64,000 nt of DNA from Paenibacillus andongensis (GTDB lineage Bacteria; Bacillota; Bacilli; Paenibacillales; NBRC-103111). How positions within the stretch are numbered: the stretch's first letter is position 1; every line of letters starts with the position of its first letter. The DNA is taken from positions 4,905,001 to 4,969,000 of the forward strand of contig NZ_CP104467.1 of the NCBI RefSeq assembly GCF_025369935.1, written 5' to 3'. A model generated the notes under the pieces. It did no database searches. It was not told where the DNA came from and saw nothing but the letters and a program-made list of their open reading frames with translations. Positions 17,107 to 25,821 of the stretch are shown here, piece by piece. The position numbers and the translations under genes are program-made.

Positions 17107-17949
17107 TCAACCCTTCACGGCCCCAGCCGCAACCCCGTTAATAATTCGCTTGGACATAAAAGAGAAGAATACCAAGATCGGAACGACCGATATCACAATT
17201 CCTACGTATTGAGCGCCAAAGTCGGACGAAAACTGCGATTTAACACTCGCAATCATGACTGGCAAGGTTTGCATGTCGGCATCGAACAAAATAATCATGG
17301 GAACTAAAAAGTCATTCCATTTTCCAATGAAAGCGAAGATCGCTAACGTGGCAAGTGCAGGGCTCATTAACGGTAAAATGATGCGATGGAAAAGCTGCAT
17401 TTCACCATACCCGTCGATTCTTCCGGATTCGATAATTTCGGTTGGTACCGATGTGTCAGCGAACTGTTTGACTAGAAAAATACCAAATGCGTTATAGACT
17501 GACGTTAGCAAGAGCGGATAATACGTGTTCAACATATGGAAAACATCCATTAATTTATAAAATCCGATAATCCCCAATTGTCCAGGAATCATCATGGTCC
17601 CAAGTGTAATCATGAATAATACACCCTTGTAACGAAAGTTGTATTTCGAGAATCCATAGCCAGCTAACGCAGCAAAATACACATTAATGAGCGTCGCCGT
17701 TATGGTGATGAATAACGTATTTCCTAAACCACGCCAGATGTGAACGGTTTCAATCAGCCTATGATAGTTCACGAAGAACTGGTCCCCAGGCACGATGAGC
17801 AGCTTCCGGGCAATGTCTGAGTTATTGTGCGTGGAAGTAATGATCATACTGTAAAAAGGCAGCAAGCAAGTCAAAGCTATCGCAATTAACACCACATAGA
17901 TGATGATTTTCAAAATAAACCAATCGATTTGAAACGCTTTCTTAATCAA
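17107..17949 (-). CDS. CUT1 permease, MalG type (cluster A)
   Basis: Integral-membrane half of the importer, 280 aa with six predicted membrane segments. The EAA-loop contacting the ATPase reads ESGRIDGYGEMQLFHRIILP near residues 180-200. TTG start at 17949 with AGGAGGTGA upstream. It lies 13 bp after the MalF-type gene. No ATPase gene is in this cluster, so like most CUT1 systems of Firmicutes it probably uses a shared MsmX/UgpC-type ATPase encoded elsewhere. Confidence 0.92.
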   Translation of the reverse strand: MIKKAFQIDWFILKIIIYVVLIAIALTCLLPFYSMIITSTHNNSDIARKLLIVPGDQFFVNYHRLIETVHIWRGLGNTLFITITATLINVYFAALAGYGFSKYNFRYKGVLFMITLGTMMIPGQLGIIGFYKLMDVFHMLNTYYPLLLTSVYNAFGIFLVKQFADTSVPTEIIESGRIDGYGEMQLFHRIILPLMSPALATLAIFAFIGKWNDFLVPMIILFDADMQTLPVMIASVKSQFSSDFGAQYVGIVISVVPILVFFSFMSKRIINGVAAGAVKG

Positions 17950-17962
17950 GGGTCGTCACCTC

Positions 17963-18835
17963 CTATTCATTAAGCTTTGAAGCTTTCGCTGTAATCGCCG
18001 TCAGGATCATGACAACAACGAAAATACCATATGCGACTGTTGCTCCATAGCTGTAATCGAAATTTTTGAATGCGGTTTGATAGAGGTACATGACCATGGT
18101 TCGGGTCGTATTATTAGGACCATCTCCGAGCATCAGGGGTGCATCAAACAATTGCAGACCACCAATTACGGAGGTAATTAAGGTGAACAGAAAGACGGGA
18201 CGCAGCATAGGGAGCGTAATATACAGCGTGCTTTTCCATTTATTCGCGCCGTCCATCTTCGCCGCTTCGTACACTTCTTCTGAAATAGATTGCAGTCCCG
18301 CGACAAACACGATCAAATTAAATCCAAAATATTGCCAGCAAATGACGCCCGATACAATCGTTCTCGACCACCATGGACTGCTGAACCAGTTCACTGGCTC
18401 GCTAACGATTCCTAAATCCATCAGCACTTTATTAACAGAACCAGTCTGCCAGTCGAACATTAAGCTGAACATGACGCCAAGCGTAATTGGTGTAATGATA
18501 TGAGGAAAATAGTATACAGCCCGGAAAAAATGCTTGCCGCGAATAAACTTCTCATTCAAAATAATCGCAAGCACGAGGGCAATGATCAGTTGTGGAACAA
18601 TGGACATGACCCAAATAATCAAGGTGCTTCCTATCGTTTGATAGAAGTAAGTATCATGTAAAAGACGTGAATAGTTGGCCAAGCCGACATAAACGGGATC
18701 CGTAAATCCATCCCACTTGGTAAAGCTTAAATAAAACGTATATAGAATCGGAATCAAACCAAAGATGCCAAACCCTATAAAAAATGGAGCAACAAATAGA
18801 TATCCGTAATTCGACTTATTGATTTTTGAAATCAT
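17963..18835 (-). CDS. CUT1 permease, MalF type (cluster A)
   Basis: Partner permease, about 290 aa, starting MISKINKSNYGYLFVAPFF and carrying the EAA loop EVYEAAKMDGANKWKSTLYI. ATG at 18835 is chosen; a TTG three codons earlier (18844) is possible and would almost touch the LacI stop. The gene follows lacI by only about 16 bp, so regulator and transporter are probably co-transcribed and the repressor is autoregulated. Confidence 0.9.
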   Translation of the reverse strand: MISKINKSNYGYLFVAPFFIGFGIFGLIPILYTFYLSFTKWDGFTDPVYVGLANYSRLLHDTYFYQTIGSTLIIWVMSIVPQLIIALVLAIILNEKFIRGKHFFRAVYYFPHIITPITLGVMFSLMFDWQTGSVNKVLMDLGIVSEPVNWFSSPWWSRTIVSGVICWQYFGFNLIVFVAGLQSISEEVYEAAKMDGANKWKSTLYITLPMLRPVFLFTLITSVIGGLQLFDAPLMLGDGPNNTTRTMVMYLYQTAFKNFDYSYGATVAYGIFVVVMILTAITAKASKLNE

Positions 18836-18851
18836 CGGTCTCAACTCATTT

Positions 18852-19850
18852 CTAAAGTTTGGTACAAGATTGACGAGTCACCAGTGTCGGTTTAAATAAA
18901 TGAGACGTTCTCTCTACGGCTTCTCCCTCTATTTGGGCAAACAAGCCTTCCGCTGCCTTCATCCCTACCTGTTGCAGAGGCTGGCGAACCGTTGTCAATG
19001 GCGGGGACACCCAGCTCGACAAGGTGATATCGTCAAATCCGACGATCGACATTTGGTTAGGCACTTGAATCCCTTGCTCCTGTAAGGCGCGAAGCGCACC
19101 GATCGCTGTTTCATCACTAGAGGCAATGACTGCCGTATAGCCTTCTTCTTTAAGCAGTTCTTTCATGGCCTCGTATCCGCCTTGATTCGTCCAATCCGAC
19201 GTGACGACCCACTCCGGCCGGAATTCCATTTGCAATTCCTCCATCTTCTGCTGCAAGCCTTTCAACCTGTACTTGATAGGACCCATATACGCTGGACCAG
19301 AAATATAGGCTACGTGACGATGTCCCAACTCATGTAGATAGGTAACCAGATCAGCAACCCCAGATGCGTTGTCGATATCAACAGAGAATAAGCCATCCAT
19401 TTCCCCATGATCACCAATTAATGCAAGCGGATACGGAACATCCAGCATGCGCTCCAATTCAAGTAGATCCCGCTTCTGGAAGCTAAGAAGGATAATACCG
19501 TCAACCTGTCCCTCGAAAAGTAGATGGAGAAAGGACGCTTCTTGTTTGGCATTTGAAGTTCCACTATAGAATATACAGTTATAGCCTTTCTTATTGGCTA
19601 CGGCTTCAATCCCTCTAATAATGCCCGAGTAGAAGATGTTCGAAATGTTATCAACTACAATACCGATCGTATTCGTCCGACTCATGACTAATCTTCGGGC
19701 ATTTTCATTCCGATGGTAATTTAGGGTGATAATCGCCCTCTCTAAGGCTTCTTCTGTTGCTTTCTTTACCTTTTGACCATTTAAATAACGTGATACTGTA
19801 CTTTTGGATGTGTTCGCTACTCTAGCGACGTCATGAATCGTTGGATTCAT
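18852..19850 (-). CDS. LacI-family repressor of cluster A
   Basis: A 332-residue LacI/GalR regulator from the ATG at 19850. The helix-turn-helix begins TIHDVARVANTSKSTVSRYL, followed by the hinge helix ENARRLVMSRTN and a periplasmic-binding-like sensor domain with SIVGFDDI. The upstream in-frame start at 20024 is rejected because it would put 58 residues before the HTH and would lie inside the operator region; AGAGGGGGG precedes the chosen ATG. Three palindromes TGGGAACGTTCCCA lie within 195 bp upstream and a fourth at 12262, so it probably represses itself, the transporter and the catabolic sub-operon. The inducer is probably a sugar from the imported glycan. Confidence 0.92.
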   Translation of the reverse strand: MNPTIHDVARVANTSKSTVSRYLNGQKVKKATEEALERAIITLNYHRNENARRLVMSRTNTIGIVVDNISNIFYSGIIRGIEAVANKKGYNCIFYSGTSNAKQEASFLHLLFEGQVDGIILLSFQKRDLLELERMLDVPYPLALIGDHGEMDGLFSVDIDNASGVADLVTYLHELGHRHVAYISGPAYMGPIKYRLKGLQQKMEELQMEFRPEWVVTSDWTNQGGYEAMKELLKEEGYTAVIASSDETAIGALRALQEQGIQVPNQMSIVGFDDITLSSWVSPPLTTVRQPLQQVGMKAAEGLFAQIEGEAVERTSHLFKPTLVTRQSCTKL

Positions 19851-19901
19851 CGGCTGCCCCCCTCTATATTTGAGCAAAAGCGATTTAAATTTTTTGTTTT
19901 C

Positions 19902-19913
19902 GGGAACGTTCCC
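19902..19913. promoter_or_regulatory. LacI operator O1
   Basis: Perfect palindrome GGGAACGTTCCC, 52 bp upstream of the lacI start. Closest of three copies before lacI. Confidence 0.8.
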
Positions 19914-19967
19914 AATTTTAGGATTAAAAATTATTTTTTTGCTTGCTCGATAGGAATTCTCACTTTT

Positions 19968-19981
19968 TGAGAACGTTCCCA
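19968..19981. promoter_or_regulatory. LacI operator O2
   Basis: TGAGAACGTTCCCA, one base off the perfect palindrome. Its centre is 67 bp from O1 and 64 bp from O3, close to whole helical turns, which would permit DNA looping by a tetramer or dimer pairs. Confidence 0.78.
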
Positions 19982-20031
19982 TTTTGTATTCAAAAAAAAC
20001 GAACCTGCGTATCAAGTTTTCCATGCTTATT

Positions 20032-20045
20032 TGGGATCGTTCCCA
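20032..20045. promoter_or_regulatory. LacI operator O3
   Basis: TGGGATCGTTCCCA, one base off the perfect palindrome. It lies 137 bp from the left end of the IS element, so the insertion has not removed it. The interval 19851-20181 otherwise holds only AT-rich promoter DNA. Confidence 0.75.
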
Positions 20046-20250
20046 CTTTCAATTATGGCGATTTCCACATTTACATGTTATCGCTTACACATGAAATTGT
20101 CAACACTTAATTTAACAAATAAACAAACCCTTAATGATGTTCAGATTCATATGTTTCAAGTGTATCCATTGTGGTATCTCCTAGGCCCCCTAAATAAACT
20201 GGAGTCCTCCCACCCAATAATTTAAACTAGGGACAAGGAGATGATTCAGT

Positions 20251-20571
20251 ATGGGGAAAAGGCTGAAAGAAGAAGCACGGCTTAAAATTGTTAAGGAAGC
20301 GTTGGCTGGTATTAAGGTGGGGGTATTAGCCCGCATGTATGACATCCATCCTGAAACCATCCGTTTGTGGATCAGAGATCACCGTGACTCTATTCCTCCG
20401 GAAGAAATCCCAGTGGCTGACGAGCATCTGCAAGAATTGCAGCGTCTACAAGATGTAGAACAACGCTATGAAAAAGCCGTTAAAGTACTTGGCGAGAAAG
20501 AGCTAGAGCTTGAGATCCTGCGCGAATTGCTAAAAAAGAAAGACCCCGCTTATCCGAGAAATTCGAAGTAG
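20251..20571 (+). CDS. IS3-type transposase OrfA
   Basis: A 106-residue protein with an N-terminal helix-turn-helix (residues 10-40, GVLARMYDIHPETIRLWIRD) that binds the inverted repeats, and a C-terminal leucine-zipper-like heptad region (VEQRYEKAVKVLGEKELELE). The heptamer A AAA AAG at 20532-20538 lies in the correct phase near its 3' end for a -1 ribosomal frameshift into orfB. Confidence 0.9.
   Translation: MGKRLKEEARLKIVKEALAGIKVGVLARMYDIHPETIRLWIRDHRDSIPPEEIPVADEHLQELQRLQDVEQRYEKAVKVLGEKELELEILRELLKKKDPAYPRNSK
20532..20538 (+). other. Programmed -1 frameshift site of the IS
   Basis: The heptamer AAAAAAG is read A AAA AAG in the orfA frame. After slipping back one base the reading continues without a stop into orfB (GAA AGA CCC CGC ...). 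This is the classical IS3-family signal. Confidence 0.8.
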
Positions 20572-20606
20572 CAGAACCATTTATTAAGCGGGGTGAACCA
20601 GTAGCG

Positions 20607-21503
20607 TTGGTTCTGCGTATCCTTGGCCTTTCAGAGTCCACCTATTACGATCGTAAGAAGAGAGCTACCACCCCGCTATCTGAATGTTCCAAAGAAAGCC
20701 GGAGAGGGCGCCCTGTGCCTGGATACTCACATACGTTTACGGGTGAACAAGTGTGTGACAAACAAATCAATGCGTGGCTGCTTGAGCTCATAGAGGGCGA
20801 AGAACATGTCTATGGCTACAAGCTTCTTGCACAATGTATTCGTGACCAACATAACGTGAGACTGGACAAAAAGAAATCGTATCGCTTATGCAAAGAGCTA
20901 GGCATTCTTCAAAAGCCACGCCAGCGCATACAGACGCATCCTCGTAGACTGGCAAAGAACCGAGTCGTAACAGGCTCCAACCAATTATGGCAAATGGATA
21001 TCAAATACGGATACGTCATTGGACAGGAGCGCTTCTTTTATATGCTCAGCATCATTGATGTGTTTGACCGTGTCGTCGTTAAACAGTACAGAGGTCCGGT
21101 ATGTGAGGCCAAGCATGCGGTCCAGACGCTTTGTTATGCGATGCAGAGCCGGCTAAACCCTGGCGAAGAGATGCCTGTAATCCGTACAGATAACGGCCCG
21201 CAATTCGTAAGCAAACTGTTTGGAGATATGTGTGAGTGCCTTGACGTCGTCCATGAACGCATTCCGCCAAGGACGCCGAATATGAATGCTTACATTGAGT
21301 CGTTTCACAGTCTACTTGAACGTCACTTGTTCGGCATAAGAGACTTCATGACCTTTGAAGAGGCTTATGATGCACTCGATCGTTACATGGACTTCTACAA
21401 TAATCGCAGGATGCATGGTAGTTTAAACCGAAAACCTCCGAAGATGTTTTCAGCATGGGTCAAGACGCTGGATGACACTTCTGCCTTTCATAAAGCGATG
21501 TAA
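20607..21503 (+). CDS. IS3-type transposase OrfB (DDE integrase core)
   Basis: A 298-residue catalytic part read from a TTG at 20607, but the frame is open back to the slippery site at 20532-20538, so the functional protein is probably an OrfAB fusion made by -1 frameshifting. The catalytic triad is visible in WQMDIKYG, IRTDNGPQF and YIESFHSLLERH. The C-terminus has the usual NNRRMHGSLNRKPP block. Intact, so the element may still be active. Confidence 0.92.
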   Translation: MVLRILGLSESTYYDRKKRATTPLSECSKESRRGRPVPGYSHTFTGEQVCDKQINAWLLELIEGEEHVYGYKLLAQCIRDQHNVRLDKKKSYRLCKELGILQKPRQRIQTHPRRLAKNRVVTGSNQLWQMDIKYGYVIGQERFFYMLSIIDVFDRVVVKQYRGPVCEAKHAVQTLCYAMQSRLNPGEEMPVIRTDNGPQFVSKLFGDMCECLDVVHERIPPRTPNMNAYIESFHSLLERHLFGIRDFMTFEEAYDALDRYMDFYNNRRMHGSLNRKPPKMFSAWVKTLDDTSAFHKAM

Positions 21504-21574
21504 TACCTTGAAAAAACGCGGTATTCTACGCATGAATCATTTTTGGTGGGCAAGACTCCGGTTTTAGGGGGCCT

Positions 21575-22223
21575 AGCCGGTATAAAACCGATATTCTTTC
21601 GTGCATAGGGAGGGGTGTGGGTTCCAGGTTCCTTTGTAAGGGACTTTTGCTGTTCGCCGGTGTATAAGGTGCTTTTGCGTATAGCCGCTGAGTCCCCTTA
21701 GGGCTTTACCAACGTTCGAGGGGAATGACTATTCAGAGGCCCACAATAACTGCGAAAGTGCAGGTATTTTTGCTAAAATCATTTGAATAGAGAAAAAGCC
21801 TGCTATTCTGCAGGAATTTTATCTTTTCCATCCCGAAATTAAAATAAGACCGTAAAAGCCTGCACTATTGCAGGAATGTACGAACAGGAGCAATTGGAAG
21901 AAAAAAAGAATGTACAATTGCAGGCTTACAACAACCACAATTGTTTCCTCTCATTAAGCTCGCTCAAACCCAAAACAAGCAAATCTGAACAAATAAGCGC
22001 GAAAATCGCGCTTATTCACGAGCGCCCGAGCAATAAGCGCGAAAATCGCGCTTACGGGAGAGCTTTGCGAGCCGAAAGAATCTGAGAAGCTGAAAATGCC
22101 GGAATAAGCAATTGGACGAATACTTCCATCCAAAAGGTAGCATTCTATAATAAAAGTGGGCGCCCTAGATGCCAATAAGGCTTCTTTCGGACCACCCACT
22201 ATTCCTACCTATTACGATAACTC
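21575..22223. repeat. Non-coding repeat region with small palindromic units
   Basis: No convincing gene. From 21760 to 21927 about four related units occur: GTGCAGGTATTT, GCCTGCTATTCTGCAGGAAT (21799-21818), GCCTGCACTATTGCAGGAAT (21858-21877) and ACAATTGCAGGC (21913-21924), the last in inverted orientation. Further on, the hairpin AATAAGCGCG-AAAAT-CGCGCTTATT (21992-22016) is repeated nearly exactly at 22032-22054. These look like dispersed intergenic elements. A 69-codon open frame through the region is explained by the repeats and is not taken as a gene. Confidence 0.6.
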
Positions 22224-23030
22224 TCATTCATCTTCATTTAGGATCAATTCCTTTACAGGACAAACAATCACCTGCACGCCGCACTGGCGGATTTCATCAA
22301 GAATACTCGGTTCTACTAGGTCGCTAGTAACCAGAATATCAACATCTTGAAAGTTGGAAAAAGAGATCAGTCCCTGTCGCTCGAATTTGCTGTGATCGGC
22401 AACAATGACAATCTTTTGTCCTGCTGATATCATGGCCCGTTTTACTTCAGCTTCGTAGAGATCAGAGCTTGTAAACCCTTTACGCATGGATATACCTGAG
22501 GCGCCCAGAAAGGAGAAATCGGCATTATATTTTTGCAGCTCTAATTCCGCTTGGGGACCAACAAGACTCATCGATTTCTTAATTAGCTTGCCGCCAATAA
22601 CGAAGACGGAAGCATCTTCATTATGACTGCTTTCCTCCGCTACATCCGTTCCGTTCGTAACCACCATTAGCTTCGGCACATTACGTAGATGACGAGCCAC
22701 GCACCAAGTTGTTGAGCCAGCGTCTAATATGACGATTTGATTGCCTTCCACCAGCGAAGCGGCCATTTTCCCGATCGCATCTTTCTCCTCGTAAAATTGG
22801 AATCTCCGCTGCTCGACTGGAGGGATAATTTGTGAATTATTTTGCAATTCTTCTATCAAAATGGCGCCGCCGTAATTTTTTTGAATGATGCCTTCCTGCT
22901 CCAATTGGTTCAGATCGCGACGAATGGTTTCTTCCGAGACATTGAATTCCTTCACCAAATCCGCTACTTTAACACTGCGTTCTTGGAAGAGAATTTCTTT
23001 TATTTTGGTTCTGCGATGTATAGCAATCAT
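22224..23030 (-). CDS. DeoR-family transcriptional regulator
   Basis: A 268-residue DeoR/GlpR regulator: N-terminal winged HTH (KVADLVKEFNVSEETIRRDL, residues 20-39) and a C-terminal sugar-phosphate sensor domain with DAGSTTWCVARHL and VVTNGTDVAE, and ADHSKFER near the end. ATG start with GAGGGGGAT upstream. It is separated from the beta-mannosidase gene by 183 bp, so it probably has its own promoter, where a perfect inverted repeat lies at 23079-23100. It is the natural candidate to regulate region B, sensing a phosphorylated sugar. Confidence 0.9.
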   Translation of the reverse strand: MIAIHRRTKIKEILFQERSVKVADLVKEFNVSEETIRRDLNQLEQEGIIQKNYGGAILIEELQNNSQIIPPVEQRRFQFYEEKDAIGKMAASLVEGNQIVILDAGSTTWCVARHLRNVPKLMVVTNGTDVAEESSHNEDASVFVIGGKLIKKSMSLVGPQAELELQKYNADFSFLGASGISMRKGFTSSDLYEAEVKRAMISAGQKIVIVADHSKFERQGLISFSNFQDVDILVTSDLVEPSILDEIRQCGVQVIVCPVKELILNEDE

Positions 23031-23078
23031 AATTTGATCCCCCTCTAATCCTCGAATACTTTACACTATTAGTTTCCG

Positions 23079-23100
23079 AATCAGAAAGGGATTTCTGATT
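23079..23100. promoter_or_regulatory. Inverted repeat, possible DeoR operator
   Basis: Perfect 9-bp arms AATCAGAAA and TTTCTGATT with a GGGA spacer, 48 bp upstream of the deoR-type gene. Without a T-run it is not a terminator, so an autoregulatory site is the simplest reading. Confidence 0.45.
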
Positions 23101-23213
23101 GGGGATTTCTCAATGTAGATATGCAAATTCTAATATCGCTTTTCTTAGAAGGGTTGTCAAGAGCGATCCTCGTAAAAGCCCTCAGTAGAAGAGAGGCTAT
23201 TAAGTCCTATAAG

Positions 23214-25808
23214 TTATAAAATGTGCTGAACTTGACTGTTCCAAGCAGATATGTTCAGTTTCTTGTCTGCTTCAGGAATGGAGCTCCACCGGACGTTAAT
23301 CGTCTTATTTTCGCCTGGAAGTAAGGAGAAATCATTATCCGTATAATAAACGTAGCCATCTACTGTTACCGGACGAGTATCCTCCAGATGGACAAGAAAG
23401 GCTGCCCGTGTGCCTGCATTAGTAAGTTGAAGTTGCCAGCATGCCCCGTCCTCCGAAATCGTTTTCTCCACCTGTATGCTGGTTTGGGGTAGTGCTAACA
23501 TCGGCACCAAATTAGCTGTAGCGCTAAAAGGATAGCAATTACTGCTAATGACTTCCTTCGCGGCGTTTACCAAATTAATGCGGAAAAAGAACACATCCTC
23601 TTGCAGCTGCTTGAGGGACAGTTCAAACGCCCCGAGTCTGGTGGCAGCATTAGGCACCACTTTTCCTTGCCATTCGGCTTCCGAATAGACGTGTCCGCTT
23701 TCGCCAACTAAACACCATTGTGAGGTTAACTCTCCCCGTTCGATCCTATCTGACTGAGCAACCCATACATCCGCTTTAAAAGTTTCCTGACCTTCCCATG
23801 CAATCATTGCAAAGCTGGCCGAAACTTGTATAGGTTGATAGGCTCCAGCCATCGCGTAATAAACCGGCTTAGGGTTCGTAAAGTAATCAAGCGCTGAAGT
23901 GCAATAAGCATTCGGGAATGGCTCATTGAACTGCCACGGGAGTGTTCCGCTATTTTGCCACATCCGTCGAAGATTGGATTCTACCGCATACCTGAGTCCT
24001 TCTGCTTGCAGAAACTGACTTGCGCGTATCAGCTCCTCAGGACGATGAAGCTCATTTCCAAAGGAGAACTGAATCATAGGTTCATTAATCCACCATGAAC
24101 CACGGTGAAAATAAACCGGATTATCCCGAGTTGCTGGCCATTGGTTAACATCCGAAATCGTATGGTTCAGCGTTTTTAAATGCGTCATACCCTCTACGCC
24201 GAACTCACTATGAAGCAGAGAGGTTCCTTTGTTATAGAGCTCGTACTGTTGTGACAATCCCTGAAACTCCCAAGGACCATGCACATCGTGCAGTCCAGTT
24301 GGATCCCGCTCGATGTTGTCCAGCGTATTCGAAAAGCATCGACCGGTAGGCGATGTAGGAAGCCAAAGTGCATCTGGATGAAGAGTTTCAACCACTTGTC
24401 TAAGGGCTCCCAAAACCGGTTCCGCATCGTCAAGCGGCCGATCGTCTCTATCCTGCAGCTCATTGCCTCCGCACCACAGAATGAGAGAAGGATGATTTCT
24501 CTTTCTCGGAATGATCTGTTCGGCTTCCTGCACCATCATCGCGATAAAATTCTCATCTTCACTCGGTTTGTTCGCAATCCCAGAGCTGGATTGGATGAAT
24601 TCCTGCCAAACCATGATGCCGTAACGATTGCAAAGCTCATAGAAGGCATCCTTCTCAATCAGACCTCCACCCCATACTCGCAGCATATTAACTCCCGCTT
24701 GTTTCGCCAACGTTAACAGTCTTTCTAGTTTAGCCGGCTGCTCTCTACCATACATGACATCCATAGGCACCCAGTTCCAGCCTTTGATGTACGTTTTATG
24801 CCCATTGACCACTAGTACATACGGCCTTGCCGTTGGATCCGGTGTTTCATTCCGCTGACATTCAACTGATCGAATGCCAAAAGTTGTTTCTTTGACTGAA
24901 CTGTGCTGATAGCCAGCTTGCCCCTCAGGCTCATTTAACCTTTCTATTACGTTAATTCGGACTTGATACAAATGGGCTTCTCCCGAACCGTTCGGCTGCC
25001 ATAGACGAGGATCGTTAAGTTCTACAGTGGAGCTAAACTTATTTCCCCCCTCACATACCAAGTGGTCGGATACGACAGAACTTATATGCTCATCACCCGA
25101 AAAAATGCAGGTCTCCATGCGGACCTCCGCTTGTTTCTCAGAGGAAATCGTCGATTCTATCGTAAGGTTTGCTAGTCCAAAATCATTGGAAAGTGTTGAT
25201 CTCACATAGACATCCTCGATACGTATCGGACCAGTGACATCCAAATACACATCGTCCCATATCCCTTGATGTATCATCCGCGGACAGAAATCCCACCAAT
25301 ATGTCATCCGGCTTTTGTGCTCGCGAACATAGCTCGTTTTGCTAACCTGCGGCTGTTCATCCGGCGCTTTTTCAATCACAACAGACAATAAATTCGACCC
25401 GCCATAATGAAGGATGGCCGTAACATCAAATACGGCTGCCGTAAACATGCCTTTGTGATGACCAATTTTAGCACCATTCAGGAAGAACTGAGCTTCAAAA
25501 TCAACACCTTTAAAATGAAGCTGGACACGTTGACCAAACAATGAAGCATCAATGTCGAACGTTTTTTTATAAATCCACGCTCGTTCAGGCACCCATTCCG
25601 CCAAAAGACTATTACGCTCAAAGTAGGGGTCCGAAACCTCGCCATTTTGCCAAAGATCATAGAGGACTGTTCCTGGAACCGTCCCTTTCCTCCACCAACG
25701 ACGATCCTTGGAGTCTGGTTTTTCTGCATTTCGCCATATCCAGTCCTCACCCAAAAAATCTTTGAAAAGCCAATCGCTTCCGTTTAAACTAATTTGCTTT
25801 ACAGCCAT
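23214..25808 (-). CDS. GH2 beta-mannosidase-type glycosidase
   Basis: An 864-residue GH2 enzyme with the domain order sugar-binding jelly roll, immunoglobulin-like, TIM barrel and C-terminal beta domains. The barrel shows RVWGGGLIEKDAFYELC and MVWQEF, which are strongly beta-mannosidase-like. The acid/base is in LWCGGNELQ and the nucleophile in LHSEFGVEG. No signal peptide. The start is ATG 25808, with TAAGGCGG formed by the stop region of the upstream GH38 gene; a TTG at 25832 would overlap that gene. It presumably removes the beta-mannosyl unit that remains after the alpha-mannosidases have acted, as in N-glycan cores or beta-mannan fragments. Exo-beta-glucosaminidase is a less likely alternative. 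Confidence 0.88.
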   Translation of the reverse strand: MAVKQISLNGSDWLFKDFLGEDWIWRNAEKPDSKDRRWWRKGTVPGTVLYDLWQNGEVSDPYFERNSLLAEWVPERAWIYKKTFDIDASLFGQRVQLHFKGVDFEAQFFLNGAKIGHHKGMFTAAVFDVTAILHYGGSNLLSVVIEKAPDEQPQVSKTSYVREHKSRMTYWWDFCPRMIHQGIWDDVYLDVTGPIRIEDVYVRSTLSNDFGLANLTIESTISSEKQAEVRMETCIFSGDEHISSVVSDHLVCEGGNKFSSTVELNDPRLWQPNGSGEAHLYQVRINVIERLNEPEGQAGYQHSSVKETTFGIRSVECQRNETPDPTARPYVLVVNGHKTYIKGWNWVPMDVMYGREQPAKLERLLTLAKQAGVNMLRVWGGGLIEKDAFYELCNRYGIMVWQEFIQSSSGIANKPSEDENFIAMMVQEAEQIIPRKRNHPSLILWCGGNELQDRDDRPLDDAEPVLGALRQVVETLHPDALWLPTSPTGRCFSNTLDNIERDPTGLHDVHGPWEFQGLSQQYELYNKGTSLLHSEFGVEGMTHLKTLNHTISDVNQWPATRDNPVYFHRGSWWINEPMIQFSFGNELHRPEELIRASQFLQAEGLRYAVESNLRRMWQNSGTLPWQFNEPFPNAYCTSALDYFTNPKPVYYAMAGAYQPIQVSASFAMIAWEGQETFKADVWVAQSDRIERGELTSQWCLVGESGHVYSEAEWQGKVVPNAATRLGAFELSLKQLQEDVFFFRINLVNAAKEVISSNCYPFSATANLVPMLALPQTSIQVEKTISEDGACWQLQLTNAGTRAAFLVHLEDTRPVTVDGYVYYTDNDFSLLPGENKTINVRWSSIPEADKKLNISAWNSQVQHIL

Positions 25809-25821
25809 CCCAGACACCGCC

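Larger units (their letters stand above)
20182..21574 (+). mobile_element. IS3-family insertion sequence
   Basis: About 1.39 kb. The left end TAGGCCCCCTAAA and the right end (reverse complement) TAGGCCCCCTAAAA are matched, and the similarity continues inward past a small gap as GGAGTC. Inside are orfA and an orfB in the -1 frame with a DDE catalytic core. The outermost bases extend to CTAG on both sides. I see no identical 3-5 bp target duplication (flanks ctc/ccg), so the element may be old, or one flank may have been rearranged. It inserted between the control region of cluster A and region B. Confidence 0.9.

Noticed and set aside
21760-22054. CRISPR array
   Set aside because: Repeat units are imperfect, of differing length and orientation, with no uniform spacers and no cas genes.
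21876-22085. 69-codon frame in the repeat region
   Set aside because: Its sequence is generated by the TGCAGG unit and the GCGCG hairpins; no supporting ribosome site or plausible protein pattern.
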